A stretch of DNA of 64,000 nt from Streptomyces roseoviridis (GTDB lineage: Bacteria > Actinomycetota > Actinomycetes > Streptomycetales > Streptomycetaceae). The stretch is from the NCBI RefSeq assembly GCF_039535235.1, contig NZ_BAAAWU010000001.1:3596001-3660000 (forward strand). The letters run 5' to 3'. The translations under genes were made by a program, and so were the position numbers. Under the pieces are notes generated by a model. It worked only from the letters and a program-made list of their open reading frames with translations. It was not told the origin of the DNA and ran no database searches. Numbering within the stretch: the stretch's first letter is position 1; every line of letters begins with the position of its first letter. Shown here piece after piece: positions 17,747 to 27,133 of this stretch.

Positions 17747-18766
17747 ATGCCCACCGTCACCGTCGGCACGGCCCGCGTCCACTACGACATCGAGGGCCCC
17801 GCCCCCGCCACCCCCTCCCACTCCGCCTCCGTCACTGCCTCCGCCCCCGCCACCCCCTCCCACTCCGCCTCCGTCACTGCCTCCGCCCCCGCCACCGCCA
17901 CTGCCACTGCCACCGGCCTCCCGCACCCCCCTCCCGGCCGCCTTCCCGCTCTCCTCCTCGTGCACGGCACCGGCTCCGGCGGTGCCGTCGTCAACTGGGG
18001 CCGGACCGCACCCCGCTTCACCGACGGCCGACACGAAGCGCGACACGAAGCGCGAGGCGAAGGACGAGGCGAAGAGCGGCACGAAGCGCGAGGCGAAGGA
18101 CAAGCCGAAGAGCGGCACGCGCGGACGGTGATCACCCCTGACCTCTCCGGCGCCGACCGGACCGTCGACGACGGTGGCCCCCTGACCGTCGAGACGCTCG
18201 CCGCGCAGGTCGTCGCGGTCATCGAGGACGCCGGCACCGGCCCGGTCGACCTGCTGGGCTTCTCCATGGGTGCCCCGGTCGCCGCTGCCGTCGCCGCGCT
18301 CCGCCCCGACCTGGTGAACCGGCTGGTCCTGGTGGCGGGATGGGCGTACACCGACGGCGACGAGTACCTGCGGAACCTGTTCGCGCTGTGGCAGCGACTC
18401 GGCGAGCAGGACCCGGCCGGCTTCGGGCGGTTCGTGACGATGACCGGCTTCAGCCGGGACTTCCTGAACGCGATCGGCCGCGAGGAGGTCGAGGCGCTGA
18501 TCCCGAACATGCCACCGACGCCCGGCACCCTGCGGCACGTCGCCGTCGACCGGGCGGTGGACGTCCGGGCGCTGCTGCCCCTGATCACCGCGCCGACGCT
18601 GGTGATCGGCTGCGCGCGGGACGCGACCGTACCGGTGGAGAACAGCCGGGAGCTCGCGGCGGCGATCACCGGGAGCACGTACGCGGAGATCGACGCCGGG
18701 CACGTCGTCTTCTTCGAGAAGGAGGACGAGTTCGTGAAGACGGTGACGGACTTCCTCGCCGGGTGA
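17747..18766 (+). CDS. Alpha/beta hydrolase with two in-frame repeat inserts
   Basis: A 339-residue hydrolase. Core motifs: LLLVHGTGSGG (about 67), nucleophile elbow LLGFSMGAPVAAA (about 170), acid GCARDATVP (about 290) and catalytic histidine DAGHVVFFEKED (about 318). Two stretches interrupt the compact fold. A 15-residue unit (ATPSHSASVTASAP) occurs twice after strand 2, and a charged HEARGEG/EERHEAR repeat (about 95-127) falls just before VITPDLSGADRT. Both are encoded by tandem DNA repeats and look like recent expansions. The start is ATG at 17747, preceded by GAGGAG. Confidence 0.85.
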   Translation: MPTVTVGTARVHYDIEGPAPATPSHSASVTASAPATPSHSASVTASAPATATATATGLPHPPPGRLPALLLVHGTGSGGAVVNWGRTAPRFTDGRHEARHEARGEGRGEERHEARGEGQAEERHARTVITPDLSGADRTVDDGGPLTVETLAAQVVAVIEDAGTGPVDLLGFSMGAPVAAAVAALRPDLVNRLVLVAGWAYTDGDEYLRNLFALWQRLGEQDPAGFGRFVTMTGFSRDFLNAIGREEVEALIPNMPPTPGTLRHVAVDRAVDVRALLPLITAPTLVIGCARDATVPVENSRELAAAITGSTYAEIDAGHVVFFEKEDEFVKTVTDFLAG

Positions 18767-18790
18767 GGCCGGCGAGGCATCCTTGGCCCC

Positions 18791-20335
18791 ATGGGACAGC
18801 AGACCGGAGCGGACTCCGAAGCGAAGACGTCGGGAGAGACCGGGGCGAAGACGGCGGGAAGGACCCGGGCGAAGACGGGGACCCGGACCGGAGCCAAGAC
18901 CGGAGCGAAGACGGCGGCGAAGTCCCCAGCGGCGCGGACCGCGGCGAAGAGGACGATCGGCCCGGACGAACGCAGGGCCCGCCTCGGCCTGCGCCACCGG
19001 CTGGCCCCCTCCGCGCGGGCGGCGACCGCCGAGGAGGTCGCGGGGGCGCTCGTGGCCCTGCACGCGACGGACGCGGCGACCGTCTTCCTGGCCGCGGGCG
19101 CGCGGCTCGCCCGGGTCACGGCCCCCGCCGAGGCCCCGGCCACGGATCCCGCCCCCCGTCCCGTTCTCCATCCCGCTCCCCTTGCCACCACCTCCACCTC
19201 CCCCGCCATCTCCACCTCCCCCGCCATCTCCACCTCTCCCTCCATCTCCCCCTTCCCCGATCCCGTCGCGGAGGTGGAGCGCGCGCTGTACGAGGACCGG
19301 ACGCTGACCCGTATGCACGGCATGCGGCACACCGTCTTCGTGGTGCCCGCGTCCCTCGCCGCCGTCGTCCACTCCTCCACCGCGGACACGGCCGCCGCGC
19401 GCGAACGGGCGACCCTCGTCAAGCACTTGGCGGCGGGCAGCGACTTCGACGAGGCGTGGCTCGCCGAGACCGAGCGCCAGGTCCTCGCCGTGCTGGCGGA
19501 ACGCGGCGAGGCCACGGGAGCCGAACTGGGCGAGGCGGTGCCGAGGTTGCGATCGCAGTACGTGTACGGGGTGGGGACCCGGCAGGAGGGGCCGCAGTCC
19601 GTTGCCAGCCGGGTGCTGCGGATCCTGGGCATGGAGGGCCGGATCGCCCGGGGCCGGCCGCAGGGCGGCTGGACGTCGAGCCGCTTCCGTTGGGCGCTGG
19701 TCCCGCCGCATGCCGAACTCCCTCCCGCCGAGGCGCAGTCGGAGCTGGTGCGGCGGTGGCTCGCCGCGTACGGTCCGGGGACCGTGGAGGACCTGAAGTG
19801 GTGGACGGGCTGGAAGGTGACGGACGTGCGCCGTGCGCTGACCGCCGTCGGCGCGGTCGAGGTCGCCCTGGAGGGGGACGGCGGGCAGCTCACCGGCTTC
19901 GTCCTGCCCGACGACCTCGATCCCGTACCGGCGTCGCCGGACGCGACGGCCGAGCCGTGGGCGGCGCTTCTCCCCGCTCTCGACCCCACGGCGATGGGCT
20001 GGCGGGACCGCGACTGGTACCTGGACCCGGCTCACCGTCCGGCGCTCTTCGACCGCAGCGGCAACATCGGACCGACCGTGTGGTGGAACGGCCGGATCGT
20101 GGGCGGCTGGGCGCAGCGGCCGAACGGTGAGATCGTGTGGCGGCTGTTCGACGGCGGACTCGACGGCAACCTCGACGGCAACCTCGGCGGTGGCCTCGGC
20201 GGCGGGAAACGGCTGGGCCGGGACGCCGTACGGGCCGTGGAGGCGGAGGCCGCCCGGCTGGCCGAATGGATCGGCGAGGTCCGCGTCACGCCCCGCTTCC
20301 GCACCCCGCTCGAAAAGGAACTCTCCACCGGATGA
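18791..20335 (+). CDS. AlkZ-like winged-helix protein (HTH_42 family)
   Basis: A 514-residue member of the winged-helix family that includes the DNA glycosylases AlkZ and YcaQ. Recognisable blocks: LVALHATDAATVFLAAGARL (about 93-112), MHGMRHTVFVVP (about 178), VASRVLRILGMEGRI and the C-terminal IVGGWAQRPNGEIVWRLF. The glycosylase motif QxD/Q is not obvious (HATD at the aligned place), so catalysis is uncertain. The first ~60 residues form a Lys/Ala/Thr histone-H1-like tail, and a Ser/Thr/Pro repeat (STSPAI three times) interrupts about 138-157. The stop overlaps the next ATG by 4 nt. Confidence 0.7.
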   Translation: MGQQTGADSEAKTSGETGAKTAGRTRAKTGTRTGAKTGAKTAAKSPAARTAAKRTIGPDERRARLGLRHRLAPSARAATAEEVAGALVALHATDAATVFLAAGARLARVTAPAEAPATDPAPRPVLHPAPLATTSTSPAISTSPAISTSPSISPFPDPVAEVERALYEDRTLTRMHGMRHTVFVVPASLAAVVHSSTADTAAARERATLVKHLAAGSDFDEAWLAETERQVLAVLAERGEATGAELGEAVPRLRSQYVYGVGTRQEGPQSVASRVLRILGMEGRIARGRPQGGWTSSRFRWALVPPHAELPPAEAQSELVRRWLAAYGPGTVEDLKWWTGWKVTDVRRALTAVGAVEVALEGDGGQLTGFVLPDDLDPVPASPDATAEPWAALLPALDPTAMGWRDRDWYLDPAHRPALFDRSGNIGPTVWWNGRIVGGWAQRPNGEIVWRLFDGGLDGNLDGNLGGGLGGGKRLGRDAVRAVEAEAARLAEWIGEVRVTPRFRTPLEKELSTG

Positions 20336-21192
20336 CGGCCCACTCCTCCTCCCGGCCTCGGCCCGGGCGCCGGCCCCGGAGCCAGGACCCCCGTACGGTC
20401 GCGGCCGCGCACCCGGCCGACGTCCTGCTGATCTCCGCCCAGCGCACGTCCACCGCCCTTCTCCTTGCCGAGGCCGCCGGGCGGCGCGGCCTGGTGACGC
20501 GGGTGCTCGACGGGCCTCCGGAGACGGTCGTACGCCCGGACGAGGCACCGCACTGGTACGGCGGTCCGCTGCTCGCCGACAAGGTCGTGGCGCGGCTCGG
20601 CGCCGGGCGGCTCGGGCTCGGGCTGCTCGAACCGTCGGGGGGCTGGCTCGCGGAGCTGCCGAGGGACTTCACGGGGCGCCGGGTCTCGCTGACGACGCTC
20701 GCGGCGGCCCGGCGGGAGCTGGCGCGGCCGGCCTTCGTGAAGCCGCCGGTCGACAAGTCCTTCCCGCCGGCCGTGTACGAGGACGGCGGCCGGCTGCCCG
20801 GCGACCTGCCCGGGGACACCCCGGTGCTCGTCTCGGACCCGGTGACCTTCGCGGCCGAGTACCGGCTGTTCGTCCTGGACGGACGGGTGGTGACGGCGAG
20901 CCGCTACCTCTCGTACGGGCTCCTCGACCCGGGCCCGCCCGTGCCGGACGCCCTCCGCTTCGGGGCGGAGCTGCTGGCGGCGGCGGGCGGTTCGCTGCCG
21001 AGCGCGGTGGTCGTGGACGTGGGCCTGACTGAGGAGGCCGGGTGGGCGGTGGTGGAGGCGAACATGGCGTGGTTCGCACACTGCTACGCCGCGGATCCGG
21101 CCGCTGTCCTCGACGTCGTCCTGCGGGCGGCGGGCCCGCTCGGGCGGGTGCGGGAGCGGGATCGTTCCTTCCTCCGGGTGGGATCGGGCTGA
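20332..21192 (+). CDS. ATP-grasp domain protein
   Basis: A 286-residue soluble protein resembling actinobacterial ATP-grasp (DUF4343-type) proteins. Seen: FVKPPVDKSFPPAVY (nucleotide-binding lysine region, about 139-153), FAAEYRLFVLDGRVVTASRY (about 178-197) and the metal/ATP site VVDVGLTEEAGWAVVEANMAW (about 232-252). The ligation substrates are unknown. ATG at 20332 overlaps the stop of the AlkZ-like gene, so the two are probably translated together. The ECF42-type promoter begins 2 nt after its stop codon. Confidence 0.75.
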   Translation: MTAHSSSRPRPGRRPRSQDPRTVAAAHPADVLLISAQRTSTALLLAEAAGRRGLVTRVLDGPPETVVRPDEAPHWYGGPLLADKVVARLGAGRLGLGLLEPSGGWLAELPRDFTGRRVSLTTLAAARRELARPAFVKPPVDKSFPPAVYEDGGRLPGDLPGDTPVLVSDPVTFAAEYRLFVLDGRVVTASRYLSYGLLDPGPPVPDALRFGAELLAAAGGSLPSAVVVDVGLTEEAGWAVVEANMAWFAHCYAADPAAVLDVVLRAAGPLGRVRERDRSFLRVGSG

Positions 21193-21193
21193 G

Positions 21194-21223
21194 TGTCGAG
21201 AATCGCGGGCCGGCTCCGACGTC
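21194..21223 (+). promoter_or_regulatory. ECF42-type promoter
   Basis: -35 TGTCGA (21194-21199), a 17-bp spacer and -10 CGACGTC (21217-21223), about 100 bp upstream of the DGPF/ECF operon. As I recall it, the known ECF42 target promoter is TGTCGA plus a CGA/TC -10, so this fits autoregulation by the sigma factor encoded two genes down. Confidence 0.65.
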
Positions 21224-21322
21224 TCCTGTGAAAGAACCGGCACGAACGACAACGCCGGCACGGACACCGGCTCAGACACCGGCGACCGCCACCGGCGACA
21301 GCCACCGGCGCAGGAGGACGTC

Positions 21323-21757
21323 ATGAAGTACCTCGTGATGGTGCAGGGCGCGCAGGCCGACTACGACGCCATGAACGGCAGGGCCAGCGAGCAGAGCCCG
21401 GCGTGGAGCGAGCAGGAGCTCAGGGCGATGTTCGCCTACATGAACGCGATCAACGACGACCTGGCGGAGAGCGGGGAGCTCATCGACGCCCAGGGCCTCG
21501 TCGAGCCGGCCAGGACCCGGTTCGTGACCGCCGACGCCGACGGGCGTCCGGTGGTCACGGACGGCCCCTACGGGGAGACGAAGGAGGTGCTCGCCGGTTA
21601 CTGGGTCCTGGACTGCGCGAACCTGGAGCGGGTGACCGAGATCGCCGCGCGGGTCGCCCAGTGCCCGCAGCCGGCCGGGGCTCCGGTCTACCCGGTGGTG
21701 ATCCGCCCGGTCGACGAGTCGGGCGGCGGTGACCTGGGCGGGGGCGAGCTCGGGTGA
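21323..21757 (+). CDS. DGPF (YCII-related) protein, ECF42 partner
   Basis: A 144-residue single YCII-type domain. It begins MKYLVMVQG and contains the family signature as VTDGPYGETKEVLAGYW (about 73-89), ending in a short Gly-rich tail. DGPF proteins are genomically linked to ECF42 sigma factors; their biochemical role is unsettled. The start is ATG with AGGAGGACGTC upstream. Its stop overlaps the sigma-factor GTG by 3 nt, so the two are translationally coupled. The 5' leader contains short CCACCGGCGAC repeats. Confidence 0.9.
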   Translation: MKYLVMVQGAQADYDAMNGRASEQSPAWSEQELRAMFAYMNAINDDLAESGELIDAQGLVEPARTRFVTADADGRPVVTDGPYGETKEVLAGYWVLDCANLERVTEIAARVAQCPQPAGAPVYPVVIRPVDESGGGDLGGGELG

Positions 21758-23178
21758 CCGACCCGTACGGGAAGGAGCCCCCCGGCGCGAAGCAGTCCCC
21801 TGGCCCGTACGGGAGGAATGCCCCGACCTCGTACGGGACCGAGCCCCCCAGCCCGTACGGGAGGAACGCCCCCACCTCGTACGGGACCGAGCCCCCGAGC
21901 CCGTACGGGAGGGGGCAGCCCCCCGGCCCGTACGGGAGGGGGCCCGGCGCCCCGCCCCGTGAGGACCGCACCGTCGAGGACCTGCTGCGGCTGCACGCGC
22001 CGCAGGTCCTCGGCGCGCTCGTGCGTCGTTACGGGCACTTCGACACCGCCGAGGACGCCGTACAGGAGGCGCTCCTCGCGGCCGCCGGGCAGTGGCCGCG
22101 GGAGGGGGTGCCGGCCAATCCGCGCGGCTGGCTGATCCGGGTGGCGTCCCGGCGTCTCACGGACGCGCTGCGCTCGGAGGAGGCGCGGGCCCGGCGGGAG
22201 GAGACGGCGCGGCGGCTGGAACCGCGCGAGCCCCGGGCGGCGCCCGCCGACGACGACACGCTGACCCTGCTCTTCCTGTGCTGCGACCCGGTGCTGCCGC
22301 CGGCCGCCCGGATCGCGCTGACGCTGCGCGCGGTGGGCGGTCTGACGACGGCGGAGATCGCGCGGGCGTTCCTCGTACCGGAGGCGACCGTCGCCCAGCG
22401 GATCAGCCGGGCGAAGGCGAAGCTGCGCGCGGCCGGGGCCGACCGTCCCTTCCACCCGCCCGGGCCGCAGGACCGGGACGCCCGCCTGGCCTCGGTGCTC
22501 CAGGTGCTGTACCTGGTCTTCAACGAGGGCTACACCGCCACGTCGGGCCCGGCGCTCCACCGGGCCGACCTCGCCCGCGAGGCGATCCGGCTGACCCGGG
22601 CGGTGCGCCGGCTGCTGCCCCACGAGGGCACGGTGACGGGCCTGCTGGCGCTGATGCTGCTGACCGAGGCCCGCAGCGCGGCCCGCACGGGCCCGGACGG
22701 GGAGCTGATCCCGCTCGACGAGCAGGACCGCACCCGCTGGGACCGGGCGGCGATCGCGGAGGGCACCGCCCTGGTCGAGGAGGCCCTGGCGGAGGGCCCG
22801 CCCGGCCCGTACCAGCTCCAGGCGGCGATCGCCGCCCTCCACGACGAGGCGACGGGCCCCGACACCACCGACTGGCCGCAGATCCTCGCCCTCTACGACG
22901 TGCTCCTGACCACGACCCCGGACGATCCGATGGCGGCGCTCGGCCGGGTGGTCGCCCTGGCGATGGTCGAGGGCCCGGAGGCGGGCCTGGCCGCCCTGAC
23001 CGCCCTGGAACCCCGCCTCCCCCACTCCCACCGCCTCCCCGCCGTCCGCGCCCACCTCCTCGAACGCACCGGCGCCCTCTCCGCCGCCGCCGACGCCTAC
23101 CGCACGGCCGCCCGCGCCACCGACAGCCTCCCGGAACGGCGCTACCTGCAGATGCGTGCGGCCCGACTCGACCCGTGA
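21754..23178 (+). CDS. ECF42-type RNA polymerase sigma factor with TPR-like C-terminus
   Basis: A 474-residue extracytoplasmic-function sigma factor. Region 2 (DLLRLHAPQVLGALVRRYGHFDTAEDAVQEAL) begins only near residue 72; region 4 is about 185-235 (GGLTTAEIARAFLVPEATVAQRISRAK); the C-terminal ~200 helical residues are the TPR/DUF6596 extension typical of ECF42, which lacks an anti-sigma partner. The N-terminal ~65 residues are tandem PYGRN-APTSYGTEPPS repeats encoded by CCCGTACGGG-containing units; the normal family start is near residue 67. GTG 21754 overlaps the DGPF stop, which supports this long form. Predicted to be autoregulated. Confidence 0.9.
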   Translation: MTDPYGKEPPGAKQSPGPYGRNAPTSYGTEPPSPYGRNAPTSYGTEPPSPYGRGQPPGPYGRGPGAPPREDRTVEDLLRLHAPQVLGALVRRYGHFDTAEDAVQEALLAAAGQWPREGVPANPRGWLIRVASRRLTDALRSEEARARREETARRLEPREPRAAPADDDTLTLLFLCCDPVLPPAARIALTLRAVGGLTTAEIARAFLVPEATVAQRISRAKAKLRAAGADRPFHPPGPQDRDARLASVLQVLYLVFNEGYTATSGPALHRADLAREAIRLTRAVRRLLPHEGTVTGLLALMLLTEARSAARTGPDGELIPLDEQDRTRWDRAAIAEGTALVEEALAEGPPGPYQLQAAIAALHDEATGPDTTDWPQILALYDVLLTTTPDDPMAALGRVVALAMVEGPEAGLAALTALEPRLPHSHRLPAVRAHLLERTGALSAAADAYRTAARATDSLPERRYLQMRAARLDP

Positions 23179-23293
23179 CCGAAGTCCCGCGCGAGGGCCG
23201 CGGCCGCACGGCCCGACCGCCCGCTCCACGCGACCGCCCGCTCCGTGCTCGGACCGGCCCCGAGCCCCGTGTCCGCTGCCCGCGCGGATCCGC

Positions 23294-24805
23294 TCAGTGG
23301 GCGTGCGGGCCGGTCGTCAGGTGGGGTGTGCCCTTGGGGACGAGGGCGGGGGCGAGGAGGGTGGTGAGGGCGGCCGTGGTGGTGAGGAGCGTGAAGGCCG
23401 TGGTGAAGGTGGCGGGGTCGGGGCCCTGGAGGGCCGGGGCGGCCAGGGTGGAGACGGCCGCGACGCCGAGGGTGCCGCCGAGTTCGTGGCTGGTGTTGAC
23501 GATCCCGGAGGCCAGACCCGCCTCGTGAGGGGCGGTCAGGCCGAGGGCGGTGGTGGTGGCCGTGACGAAGACGGCGCCCAGACCGAGTGCGGCGGCGGAC
23601 AGGGCCGGCAGGAGGGTGGTCCAGGGACCGGCATCGGCCGGGAGGAGCGCGAGGGGGAGCAGGGCCAGGGCGGTCACGCCGGCACCGGCGGTGGCCAGGG
23701 CCCGGGGGCCGACCGTCCCGACCAGGCGGGAGCCGAGGTGGGCGCCGACGGCGGTGGCGAGGGCGACCGGGAGGAAGAGGAGGCCGGTGCGGAGGGCGGA
23801 GAGGTGGTGGACGTGCTGGAGCAGGGCCGAGCCGAGGAAGAAGAAGGAGATCAGCAGGCCGGTGGCGACCAGCATCAGCAGTGAGCCCGCCACGACCGGG
23901 CGCCGGGTGAACATGCGGGGGTCCATCAGCGGCGCGGCGGCGGCCTTCTCCGCCTTCGCGAACAGCCCGTAGAGGACCGGCGCGGCGAGCAGCGGCAGCA
24001 GGGTGGCGGTCGAGGTCCAGCCGGTGTCGCCGGCCCGCACCAGGCCGTAGACCAGGGCCCCGGTCGCGGCGGTGACGAGCAGGGCGCCGGGAACGTCGAG
24101 CCGGGCCCGGCGGGGTGCCGTGACGGGCAGGACCCGGGGCAGCACGGCGAGCAGGACCAGGCCGACGGGCACGTTGAGGAAGAAGATCCACGACCAGCCG
24201 GGGCCGTCCGTGAGCGCGCCGCCGAGGATCACGCCGACGGCGGAGCCGGTGCCGCCGATGGCGGCCCACACGCCGAGCGCGCGGGAGCGGTCGGGGCCGT
24301 GGAAGAGGGTGGTGACGAGCGCGAGCGCCGCCGGGGAGAGCAGCGCCGCGCCGACGCCCTGGGCGATCCGGCCGCCGATGAGCACGCCGGCGTTCGGCGC
24401 CAGCCCGCACAGCAGCGACGCGGCGGTGAAGAGGGCGAGCCCGGTGAGGAGGACCCGCCGGGCGCCGAGGGCGTCCGCGAGCCGGCCGCCGAGCAGCATC
24501 AGGCCGCCGAAGCAGAGGGTGTACGCGGTGATCACCCAGGTCAGGGCGGTACGGCCGAGGTGGAGGTCGTCTGCGATGGCGGGCAGCGCCACGTTCACGA
24601 CGGTGACGTCGAGGACCAGCATGAACTGGGCCGCGCAGAGCAGGGCGAGGGCCGTCCAGCGGCGCGGGAGAGCGGGGTCCGGGGCGGCCCCGTGGCCGTG
24701 GTCGTGGCCGTGGCCGTGGCCGTGGCCGTGGTCGTGGGGCCGCGCGGTGGCGTGGTCGTGGGCGGGGAGGGGGGCGGGGACATGAGCGTCCGAGTGAGGC
24801 GTCAT
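23294..24805 (-). CDS. DHA2-family MFS drug exporter with His-rich N-terminus
   Basis: A 503-residue, about 14-helix EmrB/QacA-type antiporter. Motifs: MLVLDVTVVNVALPAIA (helix 1, about 62-78), GGRLADALGARRVLL (motif A) and GVWAAIGGTGSAVGVILGG (motif C). The first ~45 residues contain a His-Gly run (HDHGHGHGHGHDHGHG) encoded by a GTGGCC repeat, which could bind metal or be neutral slippage. ATG at 24805 directly abuts the TetR operator and has no Shine-Dalgarno. TACAGT ends 6 nt upstream with TTGAGT 17 bp further, so the mRNA is leaderless and repressor-occluded. Confidence 0.88.
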   Translation of the reverse strand: MTPHSDAHVPAPLPAHDHATARPHDHGHGHGHGHDHGHGAAPDPALPRRWTALALLCAAQFMLVLDVTVVNVALPAIADDLHLGRTALTWVITAYTLCFGGLMLLGGRLADALGARRVLLTGLALFTAASLLCGLAPNAGVLIGGRIAQGVGAALLSPAALALVTTLFHGPDRSRALGVWAAIGGTGSAVGVILGGALTDGPGWSWIFFLNVPVGLVLLAVLPRVLPVTAPRRARLDVPGALLVTAATGALVYGLVRAGDTGWTSTATLLPLLAAPVLYGLFAKAEKAAAAPLMDPRMFTRRPVVAGSLLMLVATGLLISFFFLGSALLQHVHHLSALRTGLLFLPVALATAVGAHLGSRLVGTVGPRALATAGAGVTALALLPLALLPADAGPWTTLLPALSAAALGLGAVFVTATTTALGLTAPHEAGLASGIVNTSHELGGTLGVAAVSTLAAPALQGPDPATFTTAFTLLTTTAALTTLLAPALVPKGTPHLTTGPHAH

Positions 24806-24846
24806 AACTGAACTGTACGGAACAGTTCAGTTGAACTCAACAGTTC
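24806..24846. promoter_or_regulatory. TetR operator overlapping divergent promoters
   Basis: A perfect inverted repeat AACTGAACTGT-N5-ACAGTTCAGTT (24806-24832), followed by a second, shorter dyad GAACT-N4-AGTTC (24833-24846). The minus-strand promoter of the MFS gene (TTGAGT 24840..24835, 17-bp spacer, TACAGT 24817..24812) lies wholly inside. On the plus strand TACGCT (24862-24867) ends 6 nt before the tetR ATG. Confidence 0.8.
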
Positions 24847-24873
24847 AGTTCACTTGGCCGGTACGCTGCCCCC

Positions 24874-26035
<1,162 letters not shown>

Positions 26036-26379
26036 CCCGCCGCGCCGGTCCGCCCGCGCGGTGCGGATCGGAGCAGCGCAGACAGCCGTACTCCACTCCA
26101 GGGACCTCACTTCGGAGGGACTTCACCCCGGAAGGACTTCACCTCAGAGGGACCTCACCTCAGAGGGACTTCACCTCAGAGGGACCTCACCTCAGAGGGA
26201 CTTCACCTCAGAGGGACCTCACCTCAGAGGGACTTCACTCCAGAAAGACTCCCCTCCCCCCTCCCGTGCGTCCACCGCCGAGCGGTCCGGCAGGAACGAC
26301 GGCGCCCCCTCGTCCGTACGGGAGGAGGGGGCGCGACAAGGCGGGGTGTGGAGTGCGCGGTGGAGGCGCGGAGGACGGG
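26036..26379. other. 344-bp gap with repeat array
   Basis: Between the CstR-like gene and the end of wrbA. Apart from the 16-bp repeat array (26099-26255) I see no gene and no strong hairpin. Confidence 0.6.
26099..26255. repeat. 16-bp tandem array, ten units
   Basis: Units of CAGAGGGACYTCACCT. In the central six units C and T alternate strictly at one position, giving a 32-bp higher-order period; the outer units are degenerate. The array lies 3' of two convergent genes. Confidence 0.88.
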
Positions 26380-26991
26380 TCAGTCGACCGCGAGGCCCTT
26401 CAGGCGCTTGGCGATCGTGGTGAGGCGCGCGCCCTGGTAGCGGGCGGCGGCGAGGACCTTCTCCTCGGGGGCGCCGTTGGCGCCGGGGTGGGCGGTGCCG
26501 TAGGGGTTGCCGCCGGCCGCGTAGACGGTCGGGTCGGTGAAGCCGGGGGACACGATGACCGAACCCCAGTGGTGGAAGGTGTTGTAGAGGGCGAGCAGCG
26601 TCGACTCGTTGCCACCGTGGGTGTTGTACGCGCTGGTGAAGGCGGTGGCGGGCTTGTCGGCCATCACGCCCTGGTTCCACAGGCCGCCGGAGGTGTCGAT
26701 GTACTGCTTCAGCTGGGCGGCGACGTTGCCGAAGCGGGTCGGCGAGCCGAGCGCGTACGCGTCCGCCCACTCCAGGTCGTCGAGGGTGGCGACCTCGACG
26801 GCGTCGGCGGTGGCGTCGACGTGGGCGCGCCAGGCCGGGTTGGAGTCGATGGCCGCGTCGGGGGCGAGCTCGGGCACGCGGCGGAGCCGGACCTCGGCGC
26901 CGGCCTTCTCGGCGCCTTCGGCGACGGCCTGGGCGAGCTGGTGGACGTTACCCGTGGCCGAGTAGTAGATGACGGCGACCTTGACGGACAT
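26380..26991 (-). CDS. wrbA: WrbA-type NAD(P)H:quinone oxidoreductase
   Basis: A 203-residue flavodoxin-like FMN enzyme that reduces quinones by two electrons, protecting against redox cycling. Seen: phosphate-binding YYSATGNVHQLAQAVAEG (about 9-26), LGSPTRFGNVAAQLKQYID (about 88-106), the conserved STLLALYNTFHHWG (about 140-153) and the C-terminal GARLTTIAKRLKGL. ATG at 26991 has AGGAGGG upstream. It is divergent from the TetR gene at 27134, with an operator between. Confidence 0.94.
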   Translation of the reverse strand: MSVKVAVIYYSATGNVHQLAQAVAEGAEKAGAEVRLRRVPELAPDAAIDSNPAWRAHVDATADAVEVATLDDLEWADAYALGSPTRFGNVAAQLKQYIDTSGGLWNQGVMADKPATAFTSAYNTHGGNESTLLALYNTFHHWGSVIVSPGFTDPTVYAAGGNPYGTAHPGANGAPEEKVLAAARYQGARLTTIAKRLKGLAVD

Positions 26992-27042
26992 GACGAGCCC
27001 TCCTGAAAACCGGATTACTTTCCGCTTCAACGAGCCCAGGTT

Positions 27043-27062
27043 AAGCGGACACCTATCCGTTT
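27043..27062. promoter_or_regulatory. Candidate TetR operator between wrbA and tetR
   Basis: AAGCGGA-N6-TCCGTTT inverted repeat (one mismatch) located 52 bp before wrbA and 72 bp before the TetR gene, suitably placed for repression of both. Confidence 0.55.
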
Positions 27063-27133
27063 AGCAAGGGCTGCGGGTATGCTCGGGGCAGGGACGGGAC
27101 CGAGGGGGCGGCGCGAAAGGCAGGCATCCGCAG

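Noticed and set aside
17672..20548. A 958-codon minus-strand open frame
   Set aside because: It is antisense to the hydrolase and AlkZ-like genes, with Arg/Pro/Gly-rich composition and no domains.
9213..24800. A secondary-metabolite cluster
   Set aside because: The region holds hydrolases, an aldo/keto reductase, an ATP-grasp gene and exporters, but no core synthase and each unit has its own regulator, so it looks like a collection of separate accessory loci.
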